Shown one piece after another: positions 49,401-58,471 of a stretch of DNA of 64,000 nt (positions are counted from its first letter, which is position 1; each line of letters begins with the position of its first letter). The stretch is from Symsagittifera roscoffensis (lineage: Eukaryota > Xenacoelomorpha > Acoela > Convolutidae). The position numbers were made by a program, and so were the translations under genes. The stretch spans positions 29,500,403 through 29,564,402 of the forward strand of contig NC_087067.1 in NCBI RefSeq assembly GCF_963678635.1. The letters are read 5' to 3'. Under the pieces are notes generated by a model. It had not been told where the DNA came from and made no database searches. It was given only the letters and a program-made list of their open reading frames with translations.

Positions 49401-50918
49401 GGGTAATTTGAGAATACTCTCAGTATTTAAATCTTGCGTCTAACTACGACTGCTCAATTGATTTTAGTTACGGAGACGTGACGTTTTTTCATGTCATTTT
49501 GAAATGTTTCAAAAGAACTAAGAAGTAAAAACTGTCAAGTAAAAACGGTTTTTCAAAATTTGAGTTAAAAAACACTGGAATTAAAAAAAACATTTTACTA
49601 AAACTGAAATTACCTAACCTGTAATCAGGTGCTGGTCAGAGTACACTCAAAAGATGCAAATCTTACTTCCAGCATATGCAAGTTTTCTATAGTGTCCTTA
49701 AAAATAAGGACCTGAGGTTCGTTACACGCTAGTACCAATTATTGTGGATTTGGTAGGTAGTTATCGAGAAAAATTAGAAAGTTTCAAATAAACAATTAAA
49801 ATTTCAAAAATTGTAGATAAATTTTATCAAAAAACTAAGATGAAAAACCTTGTGCAGCAAAGATTCACAAAATCAGTTCTTTCACCTCAGATTTGACCTT
49901 AACCTCAATTAGCTTTCCGAAAAAAAAAAGTTTCTTAAAAACGGTCAAAATTTGGACATTTTCTATGACGTTTTTTTTTGTGAATTTTTCATTTAATTTT
50001 AGGCAAACTCAAATTTATTTTTTATCTTAAAAATTTGAAATTCCCAACCCTGTAGTTGGGGGCTATCAGAGTACTCTCAGGGGTTGAAAATCTTGCCTCC
50101 AAATAAGACTGCTCAACTCTTTGTATTTTTCCAGATGTGATTTAAGTTTTTTGTCCTTAAAATTTGAAACTCTAACACTGTAGTTAGGCACAGTCAAAGT
50201 ACTTTCAGGGGTTGCGAATCTTGCTACCAAATTTTGACTGCTCAAATCTTTGTAGTTTTTGAGATGTGACGTTTTTTAAGTTTTTCAGAAAAAAATAGAA
50301 AACTTAAATTTAGCACAAATTTGAAATTCCCAACGCTGTTCTGGGGTAATTTGAGAATACTCTCAGTATTTAAATCTTGCGTCTAACTAAGACTGCTCAA
50401 TTGATTTTAGTTACGGAGACGTGACGTTTTTTCATGTCATTTTGAAATGTTTCAAAAGAACTAAGAAGTAAAAACTGTCAAGTAAAAACGGTTTTTCAAA
50501 ATTTGAGTTAAAAAACACTGGAATTAAAAAAAACATTTTACTAAAACTGAAATTACCTAACCTGTAATCAGGTGCTGGTCAGAGTACACTCAAAAGATGC
50601 AAATCTTACTTCCAGCATATGCAAGTTTTCTATAGTGTCCTTAAAAATAAGGACCGGAGGTTCGTTACACGCTAGTACCAATTATTGTGGATTTGGTAGG
50701 GTAGTTATCGAGAAAAATTAGAAAGTTTCAAATAAACAATTAAAATTTCAAAAATTGTAGATAAATTTTATCAAAAAACTAAGATGAAAAACCTTGTGCA
50801 GCAAAGATTCACAAAATCAGTTCTTTCACCTCAGATTTGACCTTAACCTCAATTAGCTTTCCGGAAATTTTCCGGAAAAAAAAAGTTTCTTAAAAACGGT
50901 CAAAATTTGGAAATTATC
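43414..50918. repeat. Higher-order satellite array, ~943-bp unit, 8 copies
   Basis: Units start at about 43414, 44381, 45324, 46267, 47210, 48152, 49091 and 50034. Spacings from the second unit onward are 943, 943, 943, 942, 939 and 943 bp, and the last unit breaks off after about 885 bp. The first unit is 24 bp longer through a small internal duplication (TCAGAAAAAATTAGAAAACT twice). Each unit contains four clear and one degenerate sub-unit of about 140-200 bp. Units 1-3 and 4-8 form two sequence classes, and units 6 and 7 share private changes. The unit also carries an internal palindrome, GTCCTTAAAAATAAGGAC. Open frames inside are by-products and are not conserved between units. Confidence 0.97.
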
Positions 50919-51857
50919 TATGATCTTAACGTTTTCAACCAAAATTAGGTCGTAAGAGCTTGCGCAATTGGAATTCCCAGTACGCGCTCTTATAATGAAA
51001 CCCCCTTCATCTCAGATTTGTAATCATAGTTTTTGAGAAAATGGAAATATCCAAAACATGGGTCGAAAATTCCCCCATTGACATTTTCGAAGGTCGCAGA
51101 ACATCTCTTGAAGTAAAAAGAGAGTAGCAAAATAACCAAGAACCCATGGGAGCAGCCAGTCTCTATGATGCAGCAGTTCTCGCGAAAAATGGATTTTTTG
51201 TGAAAAGTGCAACAATTTTATAGGAGTCTCAAAAAGTGATAACTCAAAACCATATCCAATCCATTCTGATAAAAACGATTCTTTTATCAAATGGGAACTA
51301 GCCACTAAAAAACTAGACCCAAAAATATAAAGCTATTGAGCAAAAGCTAACCAGATACAAAATGCGTAGGTGCCACCGAATAAAGAGCATCTTTGCAACT
51401 TAGGTTGGACAAAAGGATACCGTTATAAAACTCTACGCTCCGATTGTGAAAAGAGGGACAATCAATTGTGAATTGTATATTCTGTTTCATGTAGTCTAAA
51501 AATGGAAATATTTGTAGTCTAAAAAACGAAAAAATTCAGACAAGTTCTTTTTCGTAACAGACAGAATTTTAAATGTTTTAGGATTCCGAATAAGGTCTGA
51601 AAAGGTTATAATTGGATATTTGATTACCTAGGAGCTTTTAATGAGTTAAAACAAAACTTGGCGGAGAAACAACAGGCTAATTCTTATTTTCTTCTCTTCG
51701 TAAAGTGGTCGCGGATCAAAAAAAAATTTCAACTCTTTTTTAATATGGTTTAACAATTTCAAACACGATGGTTTAGAACCAAAACTTATGTGAAAAACTG
51801 TAAATAACATATTATATAACTGTATTATCGTCATTTAGATCAGTTTATTGTAAAAAT
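50919..51857. other. Non-coding, no feature recognised
   Basis: AT-rich unique-looking sequence between the satellite and the Penelope-like elements. A 93-codon open frame on the minus strand (51024-51305) has no domain or splice support. Confidence 0.4.
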
Positions 51858-51900
51858 CCTGAGGATGCACATAGTTGCGAAAGCGTTTGAAATTTACTTT
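51858..51900 (+). ncRNA. Hammerhead-ribozyme-like motif (Penelope-like element terminus)
   Basis: CCTGAGGATGCAC, then TTGCGAAAGCG. This matches the hammerhead core CUGANGA, helix II, GAAA, followed by GTTTGAAATTTAC, which is shared with the inverted motif at 52106-52169. Helix II is short. Hammerhead motifs are known in the terminal repeats of Penelope-like elements. Confidence 0.4.
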
Positions 51901-52105
51901 CAATCAAAAATCTCTTCAATTTTAATTCTCCCCTCCAAGCGACAATCGCTAACTGAAGATTGAACAATTTTAGCGTGTATCGCACCGGTGCTTCAAATAT
52001 GTGACAACTGATAAGAAACAACTGATTTACAGGGCTGGTAAATTCAAACTTTGATATTGTTTTTCGTTTTTTTTTTAATTGAATATTTGAAAAATCACAA
52101 AAATG

Positions 52106-52169
52106 TCGAGAATGCGTTAAAATTGTAAATTCAAAGAGACGTTTTCGCACATTTTTGTGCATCTTCAGG
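52106..52169 (-). ncRNA. Hammerhead-ribozyme-like motif (probable 3' terminus of element A)
   Basis: On the minus strand CCTGAAGATGCAC, loop, GTGCGAAAACG gives CUGANGA, a 4-bp helix II and GAAA. The following TTTGAATTTACAA and TTTAACGCATTCTCGA are shared with 56781-56826. One extra base sits between the core A and helix II, so activity is uncertain. Confidence 0.5.
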
Positions 52170-52259
52170 TTTTTAAAATTGCAAACTATGTGTACAAAAT
52201 GATCAAAGATCATAAAAAGTGTCATACACAACATTATTTCAAAATTTTAAAAAATTCAA

Positions 52260-52800
52260 AATTTAATTATTTCAAAATTTTCAGGATCTCCCTTCACTGT
52301 TCTCAAGGCATCAGAACCGAGAAATGATAAATGGTTAAGAGACTCACCCCCCTTTCACAATGCGATTTTGAGGCAAACCATTTCAACTGTTAGCTGCAAA
52401 TGTTCGGCAAACATCCGGGCACAAATAACTTTTACAACAAGAAAATTGAAAACATGCTTGACATCTCTCAAAACTTCCTTTGCTCGAGAACCGAGATCCA
52501 AAGTGGTGTATAAGCTTACACGTAGTGGATGTAACTCCAACTATGTCGGCCAGACAGTCCGACATTTAGCCACGAGGGTCAATGAACATCGCAGAGGGGA
52601 CTCCCCAGTAGGGCAAAACTTGTTAGTGTAATAAGGAGGTAGGCGGTACTGCTGAGCTGAAGTCAGAGATTATAGACCAAACAGCCAACACTCATGAGCT
52701 ACTCACACTAGAGGCTTTGCATATTTGGAGGAGAGACCGAGGATCAACACTTTCGATGAATTCAGGAGCCGGGAATGAACACTAAAATTATAGTCTATGT
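52260..52800 (+). mobile_element. Penelope-like element C, truncated GIY-YIG fragment
   Basis: Only the 3' part of the element survives. It contains ITFTTRKLKTCLTSLKTSF and then the GIY-YIG core KVVYKLTRSGCN..YVGQTVRHLATRVNEH, SPVGQ, and after frame breaks the C-terminal signature FDEFRSRE. The sequence is closer to element B (same RGDSPVGQ, ATRVNEHRRG) than to A. It lies in opposite orientation, within what looks like the 3' flank of element A. Confidence 0.8.
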
Positions 52801-53052
52801 ATAACATGGCTAAAAGATAAAAAACTGTCATGTCAGAATCAAAAATATTCCCAAATCGAAATTTTATAACAATGAAAGAACAAAAAGCGAAAAAGAAATG
52901 TCAGAAATTTACAGGAAAAGGTTATTATTGGTTAGGGAAATTATTATGTAATTACAGTTAATTAAAATTGATTGGTCAAAAAGTTTTAAAGCAAATTTAG
53001 ACATGTTTCTCATTTTTCAGATCTTTGATCGTTTTGTAAATATTGTAAAAAA

Positions 53053-53099
53053 GTTCAATCTTGATGATGCACAAAATGTGCGAAAACATTTCAATGAAC
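53053..53099 (+). ncRNA. Hammerhead-ribozyme-like motif (probable 3' terminus of element C)
   Basis: GTTCA...TTGATGATGCACAAAATGTGCGAAAACATTTCAATGAAC, read in sections: outer GTTCA/TGAAC pair (helix I), GCAC/GTGC (helix II), GAAA, and a small CATT/AATG hairpin (helix III). It lies about 260 bp after the coding end of element C. The first core C is replaced by U. Confidence 0.45.
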
Positions 53100-53299
53100 A
53101 TTTTAATTTTCCTATATTTACAAATATTACTGAGATTATGTAACAACTATTATGTAACAATTTTCAACATTTTGTCACAAATTTCTGAGAGTTTTCAGCT
53201 TTTTTATTTTTTACAATTTCGTTTTTTCGCTTATTTTTATGCTAACATGTAAGTTAGTTCTATATTTTTTGTTTTAGCTAAAATTTTTCGATTCTGGAA

Positions 53300-53881
53300 C
53301 TATAGCCTTAGTGTCAGCTCCCTACTTCTAAACTCGTCGCGCGTGTTAATTGCCAGTCTCTCTTTCCTTATGTGCAGCGCCTTTAATTTAAGAAACTTGA
53401 TGCTGCTGGACACGTGGTCGATTATCTTCCATTTAAACTCCGACTTACCACTCTCACTACCACACTGCCTTATATGCTGTCCAACTGGGCTATCCTCTTT
53501 TCGGTGTTCCTCAATCCTTGTGGTGAGATGTCGAACCGTCTGGCCAACATAGATGGATTTGCACCAACAGCATTCAAGTCTGTACAGCACTTTCGATTTC
53601 AGTTCACTGGAAAAGGAGGATTTTAGAGAGAGCATACAAGTTTTTATTTTCCTCGTCGTGAAAATTATCTGCGCATTGGTGATATCGTGCACTTTTTTTG
53701 GTAATGTCTGACTGTAATTCCCCCTATATTGGACCATCAAGATGTGTGATGAATCACTGCTATAATCACAAGGCTTCGTTTTCTCAGCCATGTTCTTTTT
53801 GTTTTTTCCCTCCTTGATGATCTTTTCAATGGCATGCGATGCAACCCGCGACGCCCAACTTGCCGGATATTGGTTATTCAA
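53300..53881 (-). pseudogene. Element A: linker and GIY-YIG endonuclease
   Basis: A 193-codon intact stretch. Residues 48-95 form the RT-to-EN linker (ILMVQYRGNYSQTLPKKVHD, then IIFTTRKIKTC). The nuclease core follows: VLYRLECCWC near 98-107 as the GIY strand, SIYVGQT near 109-115 as the YIG strand, R118 and R122 with EH at 125-126 as the helix carrying the catalytic Arg, and SPVGQH. The C-terminus RDEFRSRELTLRL is shared by elements B and C. In Penelope-like elements this nuclease nicks target DNA for target-primed reverse transcription. Confidence 0.88.
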
Positions 53882-54008
53882 CCACTGTTTACGGCTGTTT
53901 TTTATCGCTTTATCATATTCTTCCCATGTTGACGTACTGCGGAAAATCCGGTGAACAGTTCCTTCAATTAAACTTCTCTTGTACTGAAGGGGGCGCAGCT
54001 TCTAAAAT

Positions 54009-55144
54009 TTAGTATGGTACCTGAAAATGTTGGTTTTTGATACCACCCACTGATAATTTTCCTGCTTTTGTCAGTACTAATTTGGAAATATAAAATGCCA
54101 ATTTCCTGCTTGTGTTTGGTGTCACTATTGTGAACTGTAAATTTGGATGTACTAAGTTTGCAGCCCGTAGCACTTTTTCAGGATCATCCTTCACTGTTCT
54201 CACTATATCGTCAACGTAACGGAGAAATAACTTAGCTTGCTGCACTGACTATTTTTCTCTCTTATCGCGATGCATTTTCTACAGTACCAGACGGCTTGAC
54301 TTATATTTCGATACTCATCATCTGATATATCACCGGGTTTTAGGTAATACCAGTTCTAACAGCAATCACATGCTACACCTTTTGACCTGTACTTGACTTT
54401 CTTATTGCACTCGGGACATATTCCGTTAAGATCTTTTTCGGGCAAAAACACTTCGGTAATATCCCTTGATAGCGCAGTTTCGTACTGCTTCAGCCAAAGA
54501 TTTGCTAAATTAACGGCAAGAGATGCCACCACTGCCAAACCATCTTTCTGAACGTACCATGTTTCATTGCACTTGAAATTGACTTGATCAACTGCCATGT
54601 TCAACAGTCTCTTCGTGGTTTTCCCAGCAGTTGATGGTGGTTCATGTTGCTCATACAGTTTTCTCGGAGCTATGTCTATTGCTTCTTTCAGTGGAACGTT
54701 TGTATACAAACTCTTCACGTCTAGAGATATCAAATTTTCATTGAGCTCAAGATTAGTGCTCTCTAAGATTTCTCTCGCATCTAGTGAGTTGGTTTCGATG
54801 TTTGCGCCCTCAATTTTCTTGAAAAACTTCGCAAGAACCGTATTCAAGTTACAATAAGAGCTACCAGGCAATGAGAAGACCGGTCTTATTGGGGTATTCT
54901 CTTTATGCACGTTCACCAACCCATAAAGCCTGGCGGGCTGCCCCCCAGTAGACCTCGTCCTTGTGTAATGATTCTCACTTATTTCGTCTTTTTTCCTCAT
55001 ACCCAACAACTCTTTATTGATGTCTCTTTCTATCTTCGGAATAATCGCATCACTTTTTCCTTTACTTTCGCTGAGTTGACTTGATTCTAATGTATCCGAC
55101 AACTTGTTATCGTAGGTGTCCTTCCTCATTACACAAAAACCCAA
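54009..55144 (-). pseudogene. Element A: reverse transcriptase, frame-broken
   Basis: Contains LGFCVMRKDTYDNKL and RARLYGLVNVHKENTPIRPV-type finger motifs (read PARLYGLVNVHKENTPIRPV), SLPGSSYCNLNTVLAKFF, LISLDVKSLYTNVPLKEAID (motif A with the catalytic Asp) and WYVQKDGLAVVASLAVNLAN (motif B region, lacking the usual AMGxxxS form). After an inserted Cys/His module and a frame change comes KLFLRYVDDIVRTV (motif C). The reading frame is interrupted by a TAG in the Cys/His module and a +1 shift before motif C, so the copy cannot make a full RT. Confidence 0.88.
54272..54418 (-). other. Element A: PHD-finger-like Cys/His module inside the RT
   Basis: Between RT motif B and YVDD the frame reads CPEC, a basic spacer, CDCC, then (after TAG) NWYYLKPGD, ISDDEYRNI and VWYCRKC. 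Spacing fits a C4HC3 PHD finger (C-x2-C, C-x2-C, x4-H, x2-C, C-x2-C) with the His replaced by Tyr and the next Cys by Pro. Element B has the same module with those two positions intact. Cys/His identity is read directly; zinc binding is inference. Confidence 0.65.
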
Positions 55145-55291
55145 GCCCTTGTCATACGGTACCGCAACTAATCCATTACTCTTCAGATACTTTCGGGCCT
55201 TCTCAATGCCTTTGTCAGATGGTGTTTATTTAACCTTTTTAGCATAGGCTTTTGCCACAGCTTAAATCTCCCAAATGGCCTCCCTGTGGAC

Positions 55292-55924
55292 CTAACGATT
55301 TTTGAGATCCGATAGAAAGATGTCAATATCGACGAGAAAGTGTGTCTCATTGAATTTATCCCTGACGGGATGTTTCGGCCCTAATGCCAACTTTTCTTGT
55401 ACCCAATTTGGTAATTCAACATCATCAAGAGCTCTGAACGAACCCTCACCTTGCTTCCCTAGAGGTCGGTCTTGCCTTTCTGATAGTTTCATTAGCTTCT
55501 TCTGATGGGTCTCTTTGACTGTTGTTATTTGTCTTTGTCCCATAAGACTTAAGTATTTCATTACCAAAAGTTTAAACTTCTCATCTACACCCCTCTGTAC
55601 TGCGCCTCTCCTCCTTTCTAGTTTGACTACAACGTTTTTCTCATCTGTCCCTGCCTTGTTAATCTCAGTTCTTAGAAGTTTTGTCTGAAAACTGTGTAAC
55701 GCTTGGTTCGAAAACACCCCATTTTCCGGTACCCTGAACCTCGAAAAATCAGGTATAATGTCGTTTTCTAGACAAACTCTAAAAAATTTAACACGTTGGT
55801 GACAGTTGATAAAATTAACATATTTGGACGCATAGTCACGGCTAATTTCCAAATGAGTTTGTTTTTTAAAGTCCAAATCAAGATTGGAGGTGGGATCAAC
55901 TGTGCTCATTGGTTTGCAGGCCAC
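55292..55924 (-). pseudogene. Element A: N-terminal region of the Penelope-like polyprotein
   Basis: 210 codons without a stop: HLEISRDYASKYVNFINCHQ, RVCLENDIIPDFSRFRVPEN, ALHSFQTKLLRTEI, RRGAVQRGVDEKF, and near the end HPVRDKFNETHFLVDIDIFL. The last motif and the ...PDFxRFRVP... motif recur in element B. This region precedes the RT in canonical Penelope-like proteins and is probably structural or nucleic-acid binding. Confidence 0.8.
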
Positions 55925-55970
55925 GAGGAATAAACATCACAAGACACAAAGCAACACAAATAACACAAGT

Positions 55971-56252
55971 CTAACTCACCCTCTCCGTTGAAGCCGCCTC
56001 GACAGTCGGACCAACAGTTTCCTCGCCTCTGTTCACCAGCCTTCTTTTATCTGCCCTCCTTCTCGATTGAGATTTCTTTTTCGTGTTTGAACGAATCTTG
56101 GACAAAACGGCTGGCAGGTTGCCTTGGTGTTCGAACACAATCCGCAAAGACTTTAGCTCCAGCTCGACGTCCTGGTGTAGTGCTTGATATTCGTTGACCA
56201 GCTCCATTCCTCTTCCTCTTTGAAATGAGACACCTCGTAATAGGAATGACAA
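55971..56252 (-). pseudogene. Element A: basic spacer frame with possible donor
   Basis: Contains LPAVLSKIRSNTKKKSQSRR and RRADKRRL, homologous to LAxSIFSKIRAQAKKPSQGR in element B. The frame closes at a consensus-like donor GAGAGG|GTGAGT, about 60-80 bp before the next coding block. Phases of the obvious acceptors do not fit exactly, so an intron is only a possibility. The basic Lys/Arg cluster could be a nuclear-localisation signal. Confidence 0.6.
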
Positions 56253-56299
56253 GAATAACCGAGTTGATCAGCTGGTTCCTGATATCTGGTGTACCGTTT

Positions 56300-56640
56300 C
56301 TCTGACATTATACAATTACGCTGATATTTGTCAGTGTCTTTAGGACTTCTGACAATTCCTCAGCAGTGCAAGCTCTGTAATTGTTTGTGGGGTGGCTGTT
56401 GATAGAATTATTGATGATGTTGTGCCACACCACTTGACGTTTTTCTGCTAGAGGTGCCCTGCAGAGTAGGCTTGCGAGGTTCTTCTGTTGGTTCGTGTTG
56501 TTCAGGTTTAAAGAAAGTCCCGGAATAGCGAATTTTTGGGCAGAAATTGTTCTTTTTCCGGGTTGCTAAGTTGTTCTAGGCTGTGGTAGAGTGAGCTAGC
56601 CGCTACAATGTAGACCATTTCATTTCTAACATGGTAAAAT
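56300..56640 (-). pseudogene. Element A: upstream frame shared with element B
   Basis: A frameshifted coding remnant beginning MVYIVAASSLYHSLEQLSNP and continuing as IPGLSLNLNNTNQQKNLASL, HNIINNSINSHPTNNYR. It corresponds position by position to the intact frame at 59931-60413 in element B (IVAASSLFHSLKD.., VPGLSLNHNTLNSGKNW, LNNSRSSHRTNNY). The function is unknown. Confidence 0.65.
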
Positions 56641-56780
56641 ATAATAAGATTTTTCCTCTAAAAAGATTTTTTTTTCACTGAAAAAGTTTTTAAAAAAATG
56701 AAATTACGTCTTTGTAGGAGAGATTTTAATTGATATTTGGCTCAACGCCGTAGGGTTTCCAAATTTTCCATCTAAATATT

Positions 56781-56830
56781 TCGAGAATGCGTTAAAGTTG
56801 TAAATTCAAACTAACGTTTTCGGCCTGAGC
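56781..56830 (-). ncRNA. Partial hammerhead-like terminal motif (probable 5' terminus of element A)
   Basis: The minus strand carries GGCCGAAAACGTTAG followed by TTTGAATTTACAACTTTAAC and GCATTCTCGA, matching the motif at 52106-52169. The CUGANGA and helix II part is degenerate. It lies between the 5' end of A and the 3' end of B. Confidence 0.4.
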
Positions 56831-56905
56831 ATTCAAATTTGGAGGCAAAATTTGAATCTACTTAGAGTAATCTGAGAGGGTTTCGGGAGTAATCATGTTG
56901 ACGTA
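56828..56905 (-). repeat. Isolated satellite sub-unit fragment
   Basis: In reverse complement this reads CTCTCAGATTACTCT..., TTTTGCCTCCAAATTTGAATG and CTCAG, aligning with the GTACTCTCAGGGGTTG..TTGCCTCCAAAT..GACTGCTCAA core of the 43-51 kb satellite. Confidence 0.55.
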
Positions 56906-57019
56906 ATATAATCTCTGAATTTGCATAGTCTTTTAGCTTCTTTAAAGTGATTTCTACTTGAGAATATTTTCGGTTCTGACAAGTCAGTTTTTTGAAATTT
57001 AGCCAAGTTTTACATGGAC

Positions 57020-57303
57020 TATAATTTAAGTGTTAATTCCCGGCTCCTGAATTCATCGCGTATTTACTTTCGGCCTTTCCCTCCAAAATGTAAAGCCTCT
57101 TCTAGTAGCTTCTGAGTGTTGGCTGTTTGGTCTATAATCTCTGACTTCAGCTCAGCGGTACCGCCTTTCTCCTTATTACATTCCAACAAGTGTTGCCCTA
57201 CTGGGGAGTCCCCTCTGCGGTGTTCATTGACCCTCGTGGCTAAATGTCGGCCTGTCTGGCCGACATAGGTGGAGTAACATCCACTACATGTAAGCTTATA
57301 CAA
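57020..57303 (-). pseudogene. Element B: GIY-YIG endonuclease
   Basis: MYKLTCSGCYSTYVGQTGRH gives the GIY and YIG strands, followed by LATRVNEHRRGDSPVGQHLL with the catalytic-helix Arg and Glu-His. The C-terminal signature (RDEFRSRELTLKL) follows after a frameshift. The preceding linker (57296-57508) has MPYRGNPSQLLPLKVRQI and LLFTTKKLKT. Confidence 0.85.
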
Positions 57304-57666
57304 AACTTTGATCTCCGTTCCCGAGCGAAGAAAGTTTTGAGGGTGGCAAGAATGTTTTTAATTTTTTTGTTGTAAAAAGTAATTGTGCCCCTGAGATTTG
57401 TCGAACCTTTAACGGTAACAGTTGAGATGGATTGCCTCGATAGGGCATTGTGAAAAAGCGGGATGAGTCTTTCGACCAGTTATCATTTCTCGGTTCTGAA
57501 ACCGTCACCTCTTTCCCTCAATAATCTTGTTAAGAGCTTCAAACACTACCCTGTCCGATAAACATTTCGGATGTTTATTTTCAATTCATTGTTTCCGATT
57601 TTCTCCAATTCCCGGTCAAAAATTTTCTAGGCTGAAGTTAATCTTAAAACCTCCAGGACCGTTCTT

Positions 57667-58060
57667 TCAATAACTTTTTGTTTTGTTTTGCAAAGGTGCG
57701 CAGCCTCTAAAATTCAGAATGGTGCCGGTAGCTGTGTGTTTTTCGTACCACCCTTTTGCGACTTTCTTTCCTGAGTCCCCGTTAACATTCAAATCCACAA
57801 AAGCCAAATTACTGATACTATAAAGTTCTTCTATCGTTATCTGCAAGTTTGAATGCAACTTATTGGCAGCTTCGAAAGCTACCAATAAGGGTATGAAACG
57901 ATCACTCTTATGGCCAGGGAGATCTTGGAGAAAACAAAGTCGGGCTCTTCTGAGAGTATAGTTTATCTTGGTGTAATGAGTTTGTACACTAATGTCCCGC
58001 TCAAGGAAGCTGTAGAAGCCCTCGACAGTTTCAAGTATGTCGTCCATTAAATAGGAAAAA
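57667..58060 (-). pseudogene. Element B: RT motif C to thumb, interrupted by an inverted insert
   Basis: Begins at LMDDILETVEG (motif C). A 128-bp segment (57890-58017), which is antisense RT sequence, then replaces part of the domain. RT sequence resumes at ANKLHSNLQITIEELYSISN, LAFVDLNVN and KGWYEKHTATGTILNFRGCA-PLQ, the characteristic post-motif-C and thumb region of Penelope-like RTs. Confidence 0.8.
57890..58017 (+). repeat. Inverted duplicate of an RT fragment (left arm)
   Basis: Read on the plus strand it encodes EILEKTKSGSSESIVYLG and SLYTNVPLKEAVE. It is the reverse complement, with only a few differences, of 58472-58600 in the same element. Confidence 0.92.
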
Positions 58061-58109
58061 ATTTAACACCATTCTCAGTCCGATCTGATTCTTGTTTATT
58101 TTTTGCAAG

Positions 58110-58251
58110 TCATAAAATACAATACTTTCCAGCGATGTTTGCGTATTCGGACTCCGATATGTTACCACATCCTAAGTGTTATCAATTCAAACAAGCTTCG
58201 CATTCTGTCCCTTTATTTCAATATGTCACCTTTTTTCTGACATCCAGGGCA
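58110..58251 (-). other. Element B: PHD-finger-like Cys/His module inside the RT
   Basis: After the motif B sequence (VQKDGLAMGAF.. NLWLKEYEPAL) come CPGC, then CEAC, x4, H, x2, C, the block GNISESEYANIAGKYC, and a TGA where the eighth ligand would be. It matches the module of element A in position and in the ISxxEYxNI block. The decoded pieces lie in more than one frame because of small indels. Confidence 0.6.
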
Positions 58252-58471
58252 GACTTCCTTGTTATTTTCATTAAGCACAGTTAATTTTGTTACTTCTTTC
58301 ATAATGCAGGTTCGTATTCTTTAAGCCACAAATTGGTCGTTATTACTGCAATGAAGGCGCCCATTGCTAAACCGTCTTTTTGTACACACTATAAACCTGT
58401 GCATAGTTGTTTTTAGTTTTGCGAGATATTTCCGGAGGATTGATTCGCTCATATAATCTCCTCCGTGCTTT

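Larger units (their letters stand above)
53290..56640 (-). mobile_element. Penelope-like retroelement A (nearly full length, inactive)
   Basis: From 5' to 3' on the minus strand: an upstream reading frame (56300-56640), a basic spacer frame (55971-56252), the N-terminal region (55292-55924), reverse transcriptase (54009-55144) interrupted by a Cys/His module (54272-54418), and the GIY-YIG endonuclease (53300-53881). Frameshifts and a TAG disrupt the frame in several places. Domain order RT then GIY-YIG is that of canonical Penelope/Poseidon-type elements. Related hammerhead-like motifs at 56781-56826 and 52106-52169 are plausible termini. Confidence 0.9.

Noticed and set aside
43414-50918. 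Regularly spaced repeats resembling a CRISPR-like or gene-cluster pattern
   Set aside because: The period is ~943 bp with near-identical whole units and no repeat/spacer structure; this is a eukaryotic satellite.
51024-51305. 93-codon minus-strand frame
   Set aside because: No domain, no splice context and no similarity to the adjacent elements that I can see.
51845-52234. 129-codon minus-strand frame
   Set aside because: Spans the hammerhead-like motif and terminal sequence of element A; low-complexity composition indicates non-coding terminal sequence.
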